DNA of 64,000 bases, taken from positions 19,834,001 through 19,898,000 of the forward strand of contig OX344757.2 in assembly GCA_947034885.2 (NCBI GenBank), given 5' to 3'. This DNA is from Thuidium tamariscinum (lineage: Eukaryota; Streptophyta; Bryopsida; Hypnales; Thuidiaceae). A program made the position numbers and the translations under genes. Numbering within the stretch: position 1 is the stretch's first letter; each line of letters opens with the position of its first letter. Below the pieces are notes generated by a model. That model ran no database searches. It was not told the DNA's origin and was given only the letters and a program-made list of their open reading frames with translations. Below are positions 1-10,412 of this stretch, piece by piece.

Positions 1-1112
1 TCGTCCCATGTTTGAGGTTTCTTCTTCAACAAGTTTTTGTTTTCGTCAATAGGTGTGAGACAAACTTTTTGACGCTGCTTGACATCGATGATTTGGACAA
101 GCTCTTTCTTCACGGTGTCTATAATATCCCTTTGCAAAGTTCGAATGATAAACTCATCTCGAGCTACTTCGCACTGCGTGATGGAAACACTCTTTGGATC
201 CTTCTCAAAGAGGAAACATGAATCATGCTCTGCCCAGAAGTTTTTTTGGATTAATTCAAACTTCTCGTGCTCCTCCATAGGTGCGTCTTTTTGTAATTTA
301 CTTGCCTCAACTATTGTAAGTCCTGAGGTAGAGCTACCTCCAGCAGTTGATGAAGAAGGGTGTGTTGACTTGTGCCTTTTTCGACTAGTTTCACCAATTG
401 CAACTCCTCTCGATGCAGACTTTTGAGGTTCAGACCATGTCTTTGCGGGTCTCTTCTCCTGTGTGCTTGCCCCAGCCGCAACGGAATTTGGTCTCTTTGT
501 CATATCAGCAGGCTTGTGTGTTTGTGAAGAACCTCCAACAATGGGAGTTTTTTCCACATTTCGGACTGCGTAGTGATCAAGTGCTTGCCAAATATGTCGA
601 AGTCGATTGGCAGTAGACTTTCCAAAACCGTTCTTCCAAGGAAGATATCCAGCTTTATCGAATTCGTCATTAAGGGATTGCATGAGCGAGCCCTCTAGGA
701 AGGTCATGAGATTGTTGAGATCGAACTTCCCGTGGTAAGCATCGACATCAATCACAATTGAGTGATTGTGTGCACCGGGTTTGCCTTGATCATCCACTTC
801 TCGCAGTACTATCACAACATAATCTTTATGGTGCTCTTCAATGATAGTCACTTTCTCGTTCATATTCCATGGAAGATAAGTGTCTCTTCCTTGGACACGG
901 TAGCGCAAGTATACAAAGTCTTTCCATCTGTTCACGCCGAAGCTCCAAGTCGAGATGTGCTCCTTGAATTGCCAAAGCTCCTCGTAAGTTTCTTCCATTT
1001 CTTCGAAAAATGGTTTATCCAAAAATGGATTTATAAATGGCTCCAAATGGTCCTTCGTAGTAGCATACTCATAACCGTCCATATTGTCTTGACACCGAGA
1101 CTCTGCAGACAT
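1..1112 (-). CDS. Hypothetical plant protein, C-terminally cut by window edge
   Basis: Reading the minus strand from an ATG at 1110-1112 gives 370 codons without a stop, running off the left edge, so the 3' end is missing. An in-frame TAA lies about 20 bases upstream of the ATG, which supports this start. The first ~165 residues look folded, rich in Trp, Tyr and acidic residues, with segments such as YLRYRVQGRDTYLPWN and HNHSIVIDVDAYHGKFD. A Ser/Thr/Lys-rich linker follows (residues ~175-265) with a basic nuclear-signal-like TSRKRHKS near residue 244. The last part is charged and helical. Codon use is even, with normal CAA/CAG Gln codons. I recognise no family and assign no function. A GC-rich, CT-rich minus-strand stretch at about 3.7-4.15 kb could be its 5' leader, but no splice chain was established. 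Coding potential is good; identity is unknown. Confidence 0.6.
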   Translation of the reverse strand, partial: MSAESRCQDNMDGYEYATTKDHLEPFINPFLDKPFFEEMEETYEELWQFKEHISTWSFGVNRWKDFVYLRYRVQGRDTYLPWNMNEKVTIIEEHHKDYVVIVLREVDDQGKPGAHNHSIVIDVDAYHGKFDLNNLMTFLEGSLMQSLNDEFDKAGYLPWKNGFGKSTANRLRHIWQALDHYAVRNVEKTPIVGGSSQTHKPADMTKRPNSVAAGASTQEKRPAKTWSEPQKSASRGVAIGETSRKRHKSTHPSSSTAGGSSTSGLTIVEASKLQKDAPMEEHEKFELIQKNFWAEHDSCFLFEKDPKSVSITQCEVARDEFIIRTLQRDIIDTVKKELVQIIDVKQRQKVCLTPIDENKNLLKKKPQTWD

Positions 1113-1609
1113 CAAGTCCACATCAATCCTTTATATTCGAACTGAAGATAAATGAAATTAATCGGTTAGCTTAGAAAATTTACAATCTATTGAATTAATC
1201 TTGTTAGGTTTTTATTTCGATGGTGGTTACATTTCTTATGGTTTTAAGATTAATTGAGGTTGGGTTTTCTTTTAGTTAATTTATTCTATGTCGCTTCAAC
1301 TCTTTTTACTGTATTTGTTAAGGTCTCGTTCACTTAAAAGAGCTATTGTTAGGATTCTCTTACTTAGAGAGAGGTTTTTGTCTATGGTTTGAAGACTTAA
1401 ATATTACTCTATATGTATTTTAAGATTAGATCTTTCATATTTAGACATTAGGTTGTATATATTTCACTCGATGACATGAAGAGGTTTGGGTCTTTGACTT
1501 CGACTGATGTTAGATTTCTTGAATGTTTTTTAATTGATGCATTTATGGAAACTTTCTTTTGATGGTTCATTTAATATTTAAATGATAGTTTGGAAGGTTC
1601 TTCGAGCCT
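1113..1609. other. AT-rich intergenic stretch, nothing recognised
   Basis: No reading frame, repeat or promoter-like element could be supported here. It lies upstream of the minus-strand frame. Confidence 0.5.
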
Positions 1610-2024
1610 ATCTTTGATTCGAAGATGCTTGGGAGACCCTAATTTTCTAATGGTACTTGGAAAATAATTTATTTTTGTCATTTTTTCAGGCATGCTTGAG
1701 TAGTCTGAAAAGAATGCAGATGCTATCTTCGAGTCGAAGATGTCTGAAGCTTTTTCTCGAGATGGTTTTTTCAAAGAGAACTCTTGCTGGCCGTTTTGAA
1801 GTTTACTACAAGATGCTGGTGCAAACTGCAATGTGCCAAGCATTTGTATCGGAGACCCTGTCTTCGAATCGAAGATACTTCAATATTTTAATTTTCATTG
1901 GTTTTCCAGGAAGTCTTCTTCATCCCACTTTTCCAGATCACTTGAAGGCATCGAAATTTTTTATGGATCTTCGAGTCGAAGATAGGCCGGCCAAGGTCTC
2001 CTGGCTTATCTTCGACTCGAAGAT
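1610..2024. repeat. Cluster of five 17-base palindromes
   Basis: Five copies of ATCTTCGAGTCGAAGAT or close variants lie at 1610-1626 (one mismatched pair), 1725-1741, 1860-1876 (centre A), 1967-1983 and 2008-2024 (centre C). Each is an 8-base inverted repeat around one variable central base. Spacing is about 115, 135, 107 and 41 bases. Some flanks are similar (gggagaccctaattttc, ggagaccctg), so the copies may belong to a decayed tandem repeat. The design resembles the GC-rich palindromes at 11.6-27.3 kb, with a different sequence. Confidence 0.8.
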
Positions 2025-3097
2025 GAGTTACCTTGTGGAGAAAATTACACTAACCCTACCTAATTCACGCCCTAAAATTATAAACCACGTCTGCAGATTC
2101 ATGGAAACCCTAATTTTATGCACCCTACACCGACAACAAACGTCACAAAACTGCTTAATAGACTGCGAGTCTTAGTGATGCAAATCTATACGTTTAAGTC
2201 TTGGAAAAGAGGTTGAGGTTGCCAATTCAGCTCCTTGCCAATGCCAAGGCCTCAATCACTTGTAATCACTTGTTCTGTAAAAGACAACAGGAAAATCGTT
2301 AGTTTTTCCATTAACCAACAAAGTACTACAAACAAATGCACGAATCAAAAGCATGAGAAGTCCAAGCTCTGTACAAGAAAGAAGCAATTTGCAGAGAGGT
2401 AAGTTACGGTGGCAGGATGGAAGCGTATGCAGAATGAAAAACGAAATCTACAGAGGTAAGCTGCATTCCACGAAATGCAAGCACACAAAGCCCTAAACAT
2501 ACATGTACGAGAGGAAAAACAAATTTACAAACAGGTAACTTGGAGTGGCGGGATGCTAGCAATTGCACTTAAAAGAAGAACGGGGAACCAACACTCTACA
2601 CGAATGCAAACCAGAAGAGACTCGTAAGAGATCCTTCAAATTTCACAAAATTAACAGAAACTAGCTGCAATTTGAGTCCACACATCAAAGACGACTAGAC
2701 GCAATTCTCCATAGCTTTTTCGTAACCTGAACAAACCTGAACTCTACCCAAAACCCTAAACCACCAACAAGGAACCAAAAAAATCACAGATTCTATCCCT
2801 AAACCCAAGCAGCAGCCTGCAGTACAGGAGTTGATGCAGTGATACCACAAAACAATTGAAGACAATGTTCACATCTCCAAAATAACAATGCAACATTCAC
2901 AAAGAACCACAGTTCCCAAAAAACAAAGCTAATTTAGAAACAGCGTGAGGCATTTCAAGAACCACCGCTTCGTTTCTCTCACAAACATCGCACAGAACTC
3001 CCATGGTGACTGTCTCCCATGTCTGACTGTCTGTCACTTCTGCAGTTATGCCGATACACGAGGCAACACCATATTTTGCAGCAATATCAAAAAACAA
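2025..3097. other. Intergenic stretch, nothing recognised
   Basis: No gene, RNA or repeat could be supported. The plus strand is A/C-rich in its second half. Short open frames here lack coding character. Confidence 0.45.
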
Positions 3098-3218
3098 CAC
3101 AAACCGCAAAGCACAAACCGCAAAGCATACAACACAAACCACAAAGCACAAACCGCAAAGCAGACAGATCAAAAACCACCGAAAATCGCAAAACACAAAC
3201 CGTAAAGCAGACAAGCCG
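3098..3218. repeat. Minisatellite of about 14 bases (CAAACCGCAAAGCA)
   Basis: The unit CAAACCGCAAAGCA and variants is repeated head to tail about seven times with imperfect spacing. Lysine- or Cys/Val-rich open frames across it on either strand are by-products of the repeat. Confidence 0.8.
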
Positions 3219-3274
3219 TAGCACCTTCAAAACAGCGGTCCTCACACAGGGATCAAATGATTGAATCCACTGCA

Positions 3275-3357
3275 ATGCGGTAACAGGAACCACACAATCT
3301 CGCAGTCAATCTCGGTAACAGGAACCACAAAATCTCGGTGTCCATCTCGGTAACACC
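3275..3357. repeat. Short tandem repeat around ctcggtaacaggaaccaca
   Basis: The segment (g)cggtaacaggaaccacA...atctcg occurs about three times, with the last copy partial. It is probably part of a longer decayed repeat. Confidence 0.6.
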
Positions 3358-4187
3358 TGAAGCCGGGGCAAACATGACACCGAAGCACCGATTGCACGTA
3401 AACACCAATTGAACGTGAGCAAGCTCAGCAAGGCGAACGGGTCAAAATGAAACCGCAGCTTACAACAACCTCGACTTACATTACACGCCCCACGAGCAAC
3501 ACTAGTATGGAGAACCCCCAACAACCCTAATAAAGCAAGCAATTTGTATCTGTGTAATTGAGAGAAAAGACTTCCGGGATGCCAATCTCTCTGACCCCAC
3601 AGATTGCAGGAACAGCTGAAAATTCAACGTAAGGAAATTGCACACACACGGAAGCCCCACGAAAATCTCCTTGCCAACAACAGGAAATCCAGCAAACTCG
3701 AATTCAGCACAGAAAACGGACAGGCGTACAAGACTCTAAACTGCAGGACAAAACCGTAACGTGCAAGAGTGCCTCACCTGCGCAATTGTTCACAACTCCC
3801 TGCTCACATTGGCTTGCAAGAACGCGCTCCCAAAAATTGCAACTAGCTGTGTCTCCACGTGCCCCCACCGCCGCTCCAAGAAGCAATAAAGAGGAAAGAA
3901 ATTCCACACCCACCGCCGCTCAAGAGAGTACTAGGAAATCAGACGCTCACCGCCGCAAAGTCAGGCACTCAGCGCAAGAGGAAAAACAAGATAACAGAAT
4001 GAAACACCGAATCTCACAACGCCAGCGCACCGAGGTAATCGTCGGGGAGGACAAACACTGAGCACGAGCACGAGAACCACGCGACGCTGGAGGAGAGAGA
4101 CAAAATCACCCGGATGATTAGGGTTTAGGGGAGGTGGATGAACCCCCCGCCCCTGAAACCGGATCCAGGGTGTCGGAATTTTAGCCG
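3358..4187 (-). other. Possible spliced 5' leader of a minus-strand transcript
   Basis: Read on the minus strand, 4.15-3.75 kb is CT/GC-rich with pyrimidine runs (ctctctcctccag) and a possible donor or acceptor at ttgcgcag/gtgagg near 3780, like a plant 5' untranslated exon. No coding frame was recognised. It could lead toward the frame at 1-1112, but this is a guess from composition only. Confidence 0.2.
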
Positions 4188-4256
4188 CGTGACGTGGCAC
4201 TTTTTACCCATGCTGGCGTGGCACTTTCTACCTGTGCTGACGTGGCACTATTTTAA
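4188..4256. repeat. Three tandem copies of gctgacgtggcac units
   Basis: Copies of (g)tgacgtggcactttttaccc, gctggcgtggcactttctacc and gctgacgtggcactatttt follow each other at about 24-25 base spacing. Each contains a TGACGTGG-type core, which resembles bZIP binding sites, so these could be regulatory. That reading is inference. Confidence 0.5.
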
Positions 4257-5456
4257 CCGTGATAACAAAGGCTTCCTTTTCTGGCTTTTTGGTGCCAGTT
4301 TGCACCAGAAAAAATAATCTAGCTAAAAAACATCCCCAAATATGTTGGAAAACTTGGATGAAATTGCCACACAACTTTGAAGTAAAGAAAATTTTTAGAT
4401 GAATTCGCCTAATTTTGGATGAAAAATATACTATACATCCAAAAAATGGATGAATGTTACACTTTGGGGCATCCGTTGAACATTTTATATCGCCACTATG
4501 GCTATTCTCCAAAATTTTAAAAAAAAACCTTGGTGGTATCGTGGCGCAATATTCTATGTTTTGATGGGGCGCATCTAGTTTTACCCTACAAAAACACTAA
4601 AATATTTAATTCTCTCAAAAAGGAATTTGGACAAATTCCGAATTCATACTTGGATTTGTAGACCCGGAATTATTTAGGACAGATTGTGCCATAAGGTAGA
4701 TGTACCCTAAACCTATAGAATGAGCACATTTGCATATAATCCAAGGCAAGCCAAAGCAAAGCAAATATTATAGAGATGCATTGCTGAAAATTATGTAGAC
4801 TACCCAAAAATTGGTAATTTCTTCTTTTCAAATGAAATTACTAAGAATTCTAAAACACATAATTTTCTAAGGGCTTGACCTATAGCCAATAATTAGAATA
4901 AGTAAATTTCCATCATTCAAATATACTCATCTACTAAATAATTCCTATTATATTACAGACTTAGATGTCTTTAACTTATTGGTCAAAGCCTTCAAAGAAT
5001 GAATAAGACATGTAGGCCCCTCGGTATCACCTACAAAGGTATGACTAAAAAAAATTGTATTTTATTAAAAGAATAGTTTTTTGATTAAGAAATTTTACCT
5101 CAAGGAATTGAAAAAAAATACATGTAAATTGCAAGCATTTTGTCATCTCCAGTGAAAGCTTCATTTAGAAATTTTACATTGCTTGAATAAAAATGTTTGT
5201 GCGTTTGAAAGATAGATCCTCTTAATTGCCATTGTGTAAATTGTATATTCCATAGAATTGAATGCAAGCAAATATAAGAGTTTTTAGGGAAATTTATATG
5301 ACTATAATGCCATTGAAGTCAGAAATCAAATGGGCTTTCAAAATAGAAAGCCATGCTTCAAAAAGTAAAACAAAATATGGAAAAATCATCATCATGTACC
5401 ATTTGGAAGAATGTATTGGAATTGAGATCGAAATAGGAGCTATAGAATTTGAGTTT
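4257..5456. other. AT-rich stretch, nothing recognised
   Basis: Only short, low-complexity open frames are present. No gene or element is supported. Confidence 0.5.
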
Positions 5457-5605
5457 TAGATTCTATCTATATGGTTACGTGCACCAATGCTATGACTAAT
5501 ATTTTTCTATAAATTTTAAAAGGATATATTCAAAATTCTTTTTAATTTCAAGTACAAGCACAATATTGTGGTGTTTTTAGTAAATATTGTTGGAATGGAT
5601 TTGCA
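5457..5605 (+). repeat. Left arm of a ~150-bp dispersed inverted repeat
   Basis: The stretch from tagattctatctatatggt to caaatccattccaac (read as complement) reappears inverted at about 9925-10075 with strong but imperfect identity. The arms lie ~4.5 kb apart and could be remnants of one element's ends, or two independent copies in opposite orientation. Confidence 0.6.
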
Positions 5606-6235
5606 AAGAGGTGCTCTGACAAAGTTATTTTCTAGAATTTATGTCTTGTTGGATTCTATAACTTCAATTTCGAGATTTGAAGTTTGAATTAGAACCAATG
5701 CAATTTTGACAATCTTCTACACTTGAAATCTTAGAGAAATATATATCATAGTTTTTACTAAATCAAATCCTTGAATAGGAAAACAATTTCATAAAGTATC
5801 TCAAAAAATTAGGGTGACTTCCATCAAATCTATAATGAGAAAGAAATTGATTTTCAATGTGTCTATCATCCACTTTTTGCATTTAGGCACGTTTAGCTTT
5901 CCAAGACTTTGGAGAATGGAATAATGAAATGTGATTCTTTATAATGAAGTGTCGGGTGTCTTATTTGGACAACAAATCACAGGGATGAATCTGCATGTTG
6001 TGGTCTAGGAATTCCATAAGCATTTGCTACTAATGGGTTTGTCTTTAATTTACAAAACTAATTTCTCATTATTGTGCGTGTTGGGAAATGAACTTACACA
6101 TACTATTATCCCTTATTAGGGAAGATTATTCTTATCAAACAAATTTACTTGTAACATTCATATTTATTGAAGTATCTTCACAAGCCATTTTCTTCTTCAA
6201 TTTCTATTAAGGTCTTTAAATTTTATTTAGATGTA

Positions 6236-6292
6236 CATATTTTACAAAAGATTTTGCATATATATATAAAAGAAAGATCTTTTGTAAAATAT
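6236..6292. repeat. Small inverted repeat beside the MITE
   Basis: Arms tattttacaaaagat and atcttttgtaaaata flank an AT-rich spacer of about 25 bases, giving a strong hairpin directly left of the Stowaway element. It may be a decayed MITE of its own. Confidence 0.6.
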
Positions 6293-6295
6293 ATA

Positions 6296-6385
6296 CTCCC
6301 TCCGTCCCACTAAAAGCTTCTTAATTAGGCTGATTTATATACTTTGCAGGAAGAATTTCGAAAGCTTTTAGTGGGACAAAGGGAG
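6296..6385. mobile_element. Stowaway-type MITE (Tc1/mariner-derived), 90 bp
   Basis: The element begins CTCCCTCCGTCCCACTAAAA and ends TTTTAGTGGGACAAAGGGAG, which are the classic Stowaway inverted ends, and is flanked by TA on both sides (6294-6295 and 6386-6387). It has no coding capacity and would have been moved by a Tc1/mariner transposase encoded elsewhere. Confidence 0.92.
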
Positions 6386-6387
6386 TA

Positions 6388-7029
6388 CATTTTAATGATT
6401 TTTGTCTCTACAAAATAGTTTATTATCTTCATATTGATTTTTTTTATAATACTTGCAAAAATATTGATTTATAAAAAATCAAATGAATATGTAATAATAT
6501 TGTAATGACTTTTTGTTTGCTAAGGAAAAAAATAAGGCAACCATAGGCAACTGTATGCGGTTTCTTGAACATCAAGTGAATAGCAATTACATTCTAAATA
6601 CATAATCGACCTTGAATGAAGATTTTTCAAAATTTGAAATCTAAGGGTATTATGTTGCTTGTACAAAAGACAATCAATTCAAGATGAAGTAGGATACTAT
6701 AGGATCCAATCTCAATTGAGTATTAAATCTCTATAGAATTAATAGATGCTCATTTGTTGCTTCTCAATACTATAGAATTCAATGCTAATATAGCCTATTT
6801 TTGTGACATTGCATCATTGCTTAAACAATGCTAATTAACCCCTAAATCCCTAAGGTGTGGTTTTTGGCATTATATTCTTTGGGCATCTAACTATAAAAGG
6901 AATTTTTAATTTTAAAATTTTTTTTTACATATGATGTGCCCGAGGAGTAGCTTCAAGGCCTCACAATTTTTGTAAATCTTGACTTTGTGGATAGGTTAGC
7001 AGTAGTTCTTACATGAAAGTGCGATCACT
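6388..7029. other. AT-rich stretch with one diverged dispersed repeat
   Basis: No gene is visible. About 6835-6990 (ending aaggcctcacaatttttgtaaatcttgac) resembles 9727-9885 in the same orientation, so it is a dispersed repeat of unknown type. Confidence 0.45.
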
Positions 7030-8220
7030 GCGCAGCGGCAAGAATGTATTTATACCGCGCTGGCGAGACCACAGACGTCTCCGAGCCGTCGGGGACCGAT
7101 GGCCTATGTGGCGTCGGTCTTTAGAATTTCAAACCGGCGACGAGAGTTTGAACTTTGGGTCGTCGCCGGGGCGCCACCCGCCCTTGAGGTAGTGACAAGA
7201 TGCAGGAAGTCATGTAAGAGACTGCCGACGGCCGGAGACACTTTTGAAGTGCGCTCCAAAAGCGTTGAAGGCGTGACACCTGCTCCAATTTTTTCCTTTT
7301 CTCCACAACTCGGTTGAGGGAGAGTAATAAGTTTTCTAGCTGTCTAAATTGGTTTCATCCAAGGTGGACTAGGGAATCTTTTTCTTCCACGACTATTCCA
7401 GGTCAAGTCCGTTTGAGTCCAAATATAACAAGGAAATTATCAAAGATAAATTAATGAACCTTCTTAGAGTCGAGAGTGTAGGTATGGATCTCTTAGATCT
7501 ATACCAAGAGTCCTTACAGGAATTTGGGTCCTTACATTTTCTTAAACCTGTACAAGCTTGCAATAAGAGTTAGTCAGTCCGAGTGTCTTTCTGTGCAAAA
7601 TCAACCTTTTAAGGATGCACATGACATAGTGACTAAGCCAAAAGGGTCTACTACGAGCCTAGAAGATTTACCAAGGCCTAAATTTGATTTTGGGATAAAT
7701 TGAATTTAAAAATAAAATAATTACAAATGGCTTAGAGAATTGGAGTTTCATGAAATGAAAGATGGAGGATTGGAGATTAAAGACTATAGAAAGGTGTTCC
7801 AAGGGTAGGAGCATGCCAGGAGAGAACAAGAATTAAGCAATTGTCTACGATTCCCAGGCACGGGAATTAAATTAGCCAATTGGGCAAAGTAATCCCAAAT
7901 TACTAAAAGTACACTAGTGCAAGGTTGCATGGAACTTACACTAAGAATCTAGGAGACCCCAAGATGTTACTCAAATTATTTCGGATTTTTCTGAAATTCC
8001 ACGTTGACTTCATGGGAAGTCAATCGCACTTAGAAATGTTCACGTAAATTCCTAAAAACTATGTATGATGCGATAAAATCTCACTAAAAATTATGATAGG
8101 TTTTTGTGTGCTTAATAAGCGCCCAATCAAGTTTGAAGACATTCCGACATTCCCAACTACCAGAACTAGCATCGACATCGAATTTCAATGGAATTTATAG
8201 TAACCCTCCTCGGCGACATT
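7030..8220 (+). mobile_element. Truncated retrotransposon: 3' internal end joined to LTR interior
   Basis: About 7030-7565 matches the 3' internal region of the big retrotransposon (59815-60340) with clear but imperfect identity, including the tttataccgc and gcgccacccgccc segments. About 7575-8200 then matches the LTR interior (60869-61480), including cgacatcgaa. Relative to the larger copy, about 525 bases spanning the internal/LTR junction and LTR start are missing, at a point where both sides read like aataa-agtta. The LTR copy stops near 8200, short of its TATA box. It is a dead fragment without coding capacity, but it shows that this internal sequence normally sits next to this LTR. Confidence 0.8.
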
Positions 8221-8244
8221 CAGTATCCAGACCACTTTGTCTCT

Positions 8245-8590
8245 TTTTGGGGCCGAAACTTGAAAAACTTAGGCCCAAACTTAAAGAACTTGGGCCCAAA
8301 CTTGGACACTTTGGGGCCGAAATTTAAAAAACTTGGGCCCAAACTTGGACACTTTGGGGCCGAAACTTAAAGAACTTGGGCCCAAACTTGGACACTTTGG
8401 GGCCGAAACTTAAAAAACTTGGGCCCGAACTTGGACACTTTGGGGCCGAAACTTAAAAAACTTGGGCCGAAACTTGGACACTTTGAGGCCAAAACTTAAA
8501 GAACTTGGGCCCAAACTTGGACACTTTAGGGCTGAAACTTAAAAAACTTGGGCCAAAAGTTGGACACTTTGGGGCCGAAATATAGGAAAT
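8245..8590. repeat. 43-bp tandem repeat, about eight units
   Basis: The unit is ggacactttggggccgaaac followed by ttaaaaaacttgggcccaaac and tt. Copies differ by a few substitutions. It begins where the retrotransposon fragment ends, so it arose at, or was joined to, the truncated LTR. Open frames across it are artefacts of the repeat. Confidence 0.9.
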
Positions 8591-8604
8591 TTTGGCTAGG
8601 GGAC

Positions 8605-9060
8605 TTCATCTACTTTTCATCTACTTTTTCTTCCTCTTTTTCATTTCTTTCTTCGTTCACTTTTCATCCAATTTTTGTCTATATATATGTTTCATTACTT
8701 AGTTTTTTTGTTCACTTTTTCATCCACTTTGCATCTCCTTTTTGTTCCCTTCCTTCTTTGTTCCCTTTTTCATACACCTTTTAGGTACTTTTTTTTATTC
8801 CTTCATTTGTTTACTGTTTCATCCACTTTTCATCAATTCTTTTTATTTTGTTTCTTGCCTTTCCTCGTTCCCTTTTTCATCTTCTTTTCATTTATTTTTT
8901 ATTTTCATTTCTTTCTTCGTTCACTTTTTAATTCACTTTTCATCTATATATTTTTTCCATTTTTTTGACCTTTTCATCCATTTTTTTACCCACTTTTTTG
9001 TTTCACCCACTTTTTCATCCACAATCAACGGCTTTTTCATCAATTGTCATCCACTTTGTG
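8605..9060. repeat. T/C-rich, strand-asymmetric low-complexity tract
   Basis: Almost all bases on the plus strand are T or C with scattered A. Degenerate cacttttcatc and ttcatccac units recur every 12-20 bases. Hydrophobic Phe/Leu/Ser open frames of up to 125 codons across it are by-products of composition. Confidence 0.8.
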
Positions 9061-9074
9061 TTTTATTTATTTTT

Positions 9075-9726
9075 AATTTCTTTGCTAAAATCATTGAATC
9101 CATACTCTACACTCTTTAATCTATGCTCTACGCTGTATGCTCTTACTCCATATTTGCATACCAGCATTTCTTGAATTTGTATAGTTCTAATTCAAAAAAA
9201 ATTGATACATCTAATCAAAATCTTAGCATTTTGTTGAATTTAGAATTAATTCCAATGAGCTTAGAATAGGCCTTGGGTGTTTAGGGTTTTCTCTTGTGAG
9301 GCTTATTACTTAAAAGTCCACGCATCCAAAACGTGAGTGCACCTTGGTCAACCTCAATTGTAACTTTGAAAATAAGTATGTTTGGAATTTGATGTACAAT
9401 AAGAAAATGAAGCTTCCCAAGTTTTCTTTCTATTCCACTTTAAAAATTTTAAGGAGTTATTGCAATTGGAAGCTCTATGTGTTAAAATCCAAAAAATTCA
9501 GTATTGTGTGTTTTTCATTTATATTCTCTTTTAAAAAATATATATTTTAAGTTTGAATTATGAAATTGTAATTTCCATTCTATTCCTCATTTATGGAAAA
9601 AAAATACAGAGTACTCTAAAGTATATTATAATTGGTATCATTGTATTTGCACCTTTAGGTTTAAAGAAATACCTTCAATAGAAAATGCATTTTCCACTAA
9701 CACAAAATATTGAAATTCTATATATC
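9075..9726. other. AT-rich stretch, nothing recognised
   Basis: No gene or element can be supported. Confidence 0.45.
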
Positions 9727-9885
9727 AATTAATCCCTGAAGGACCAACCCTTTGTTTTTGGCAACATAACTTTTTTGGATAGATACGTGTGAATGGAGTT
9801 TTTAATATTTTTCTTTGAAATTTTTACACAATATGGGATCTAGGAATATCTTTAAGGCCTCACAATTTTCATAACTTTTGACTAG
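9727..9885 (+). repeat. Second copy of a dispersed repeat also at 6835-6990
   Basis: Shared segments include tttttggca, gtttttaat and aaggcctcacaattttc in the same order and orientation, with many differences between them. Type unknown. Confidence 0.5.
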
Positions 9886-9924
9886 ATTGCCCAAAAAAAC
9901 CACCACATGAACCTTATTTGAGTC

Positions 9925-10075
9925 ATTTCAAATCCATTCCAACAAGTTTTACTCAAAAATTGATAAAATTTTACATGTAATTGAATTTTGAAGAAATTTT
10001 GAAATTTTCTTTTCAAAATTTATAGAAAAATATTAGTGATAGCATTAGTAAATCTAACCATATAGATAGAATCTA
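9925..10075 (-). repeat. Right arm of the inverted repeat paired with 5457-5605
   Basis: Contains caaatccattccaacaag and ataaccatatag-like segments in inverted order relative to the left arm, e.g. aaaatttatagaaaaatatt followed by agtgatagcatt and accatatagatagaatcta. Confidence 0.6.
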
Positions 10076-10412
10076 AAAATCAAAATCTACAACTTTCATT
10101 TATATATCAATTCTAAAATATTATTTCAAATTGTAGTTTTATTATAATGGTTTAGGTCAAATCGTCAATTTTGGAGAAGAATCATGACGTTTAGGGGTTA
10201 AGGACTAATAGCGACAAATGATAATTTTAGACACTTAATTGTACCAAAGATGAAGGGTACAAATTAGTGGTCCTCTTTCTTTCAGGGTTCGATTCGAGTT
10301 TAGCTTTGACTCACTCATGGCAATTGAGTGAGCTTTGAGTCGACTTAGGTTTGGAAGTCACTCTTAACTCCAGTTAGACAACTTAAGTAGCAGTGCAACA
10401 AAGTTGAGAGAA

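Noticed and set aside
8548..9174. Hydrophobic membrane-protein ORFs
   Set aside because: They lie in a T/C-rich low-complexity tract, so Phe/Leu/Ser runs follow from composition in all frames.
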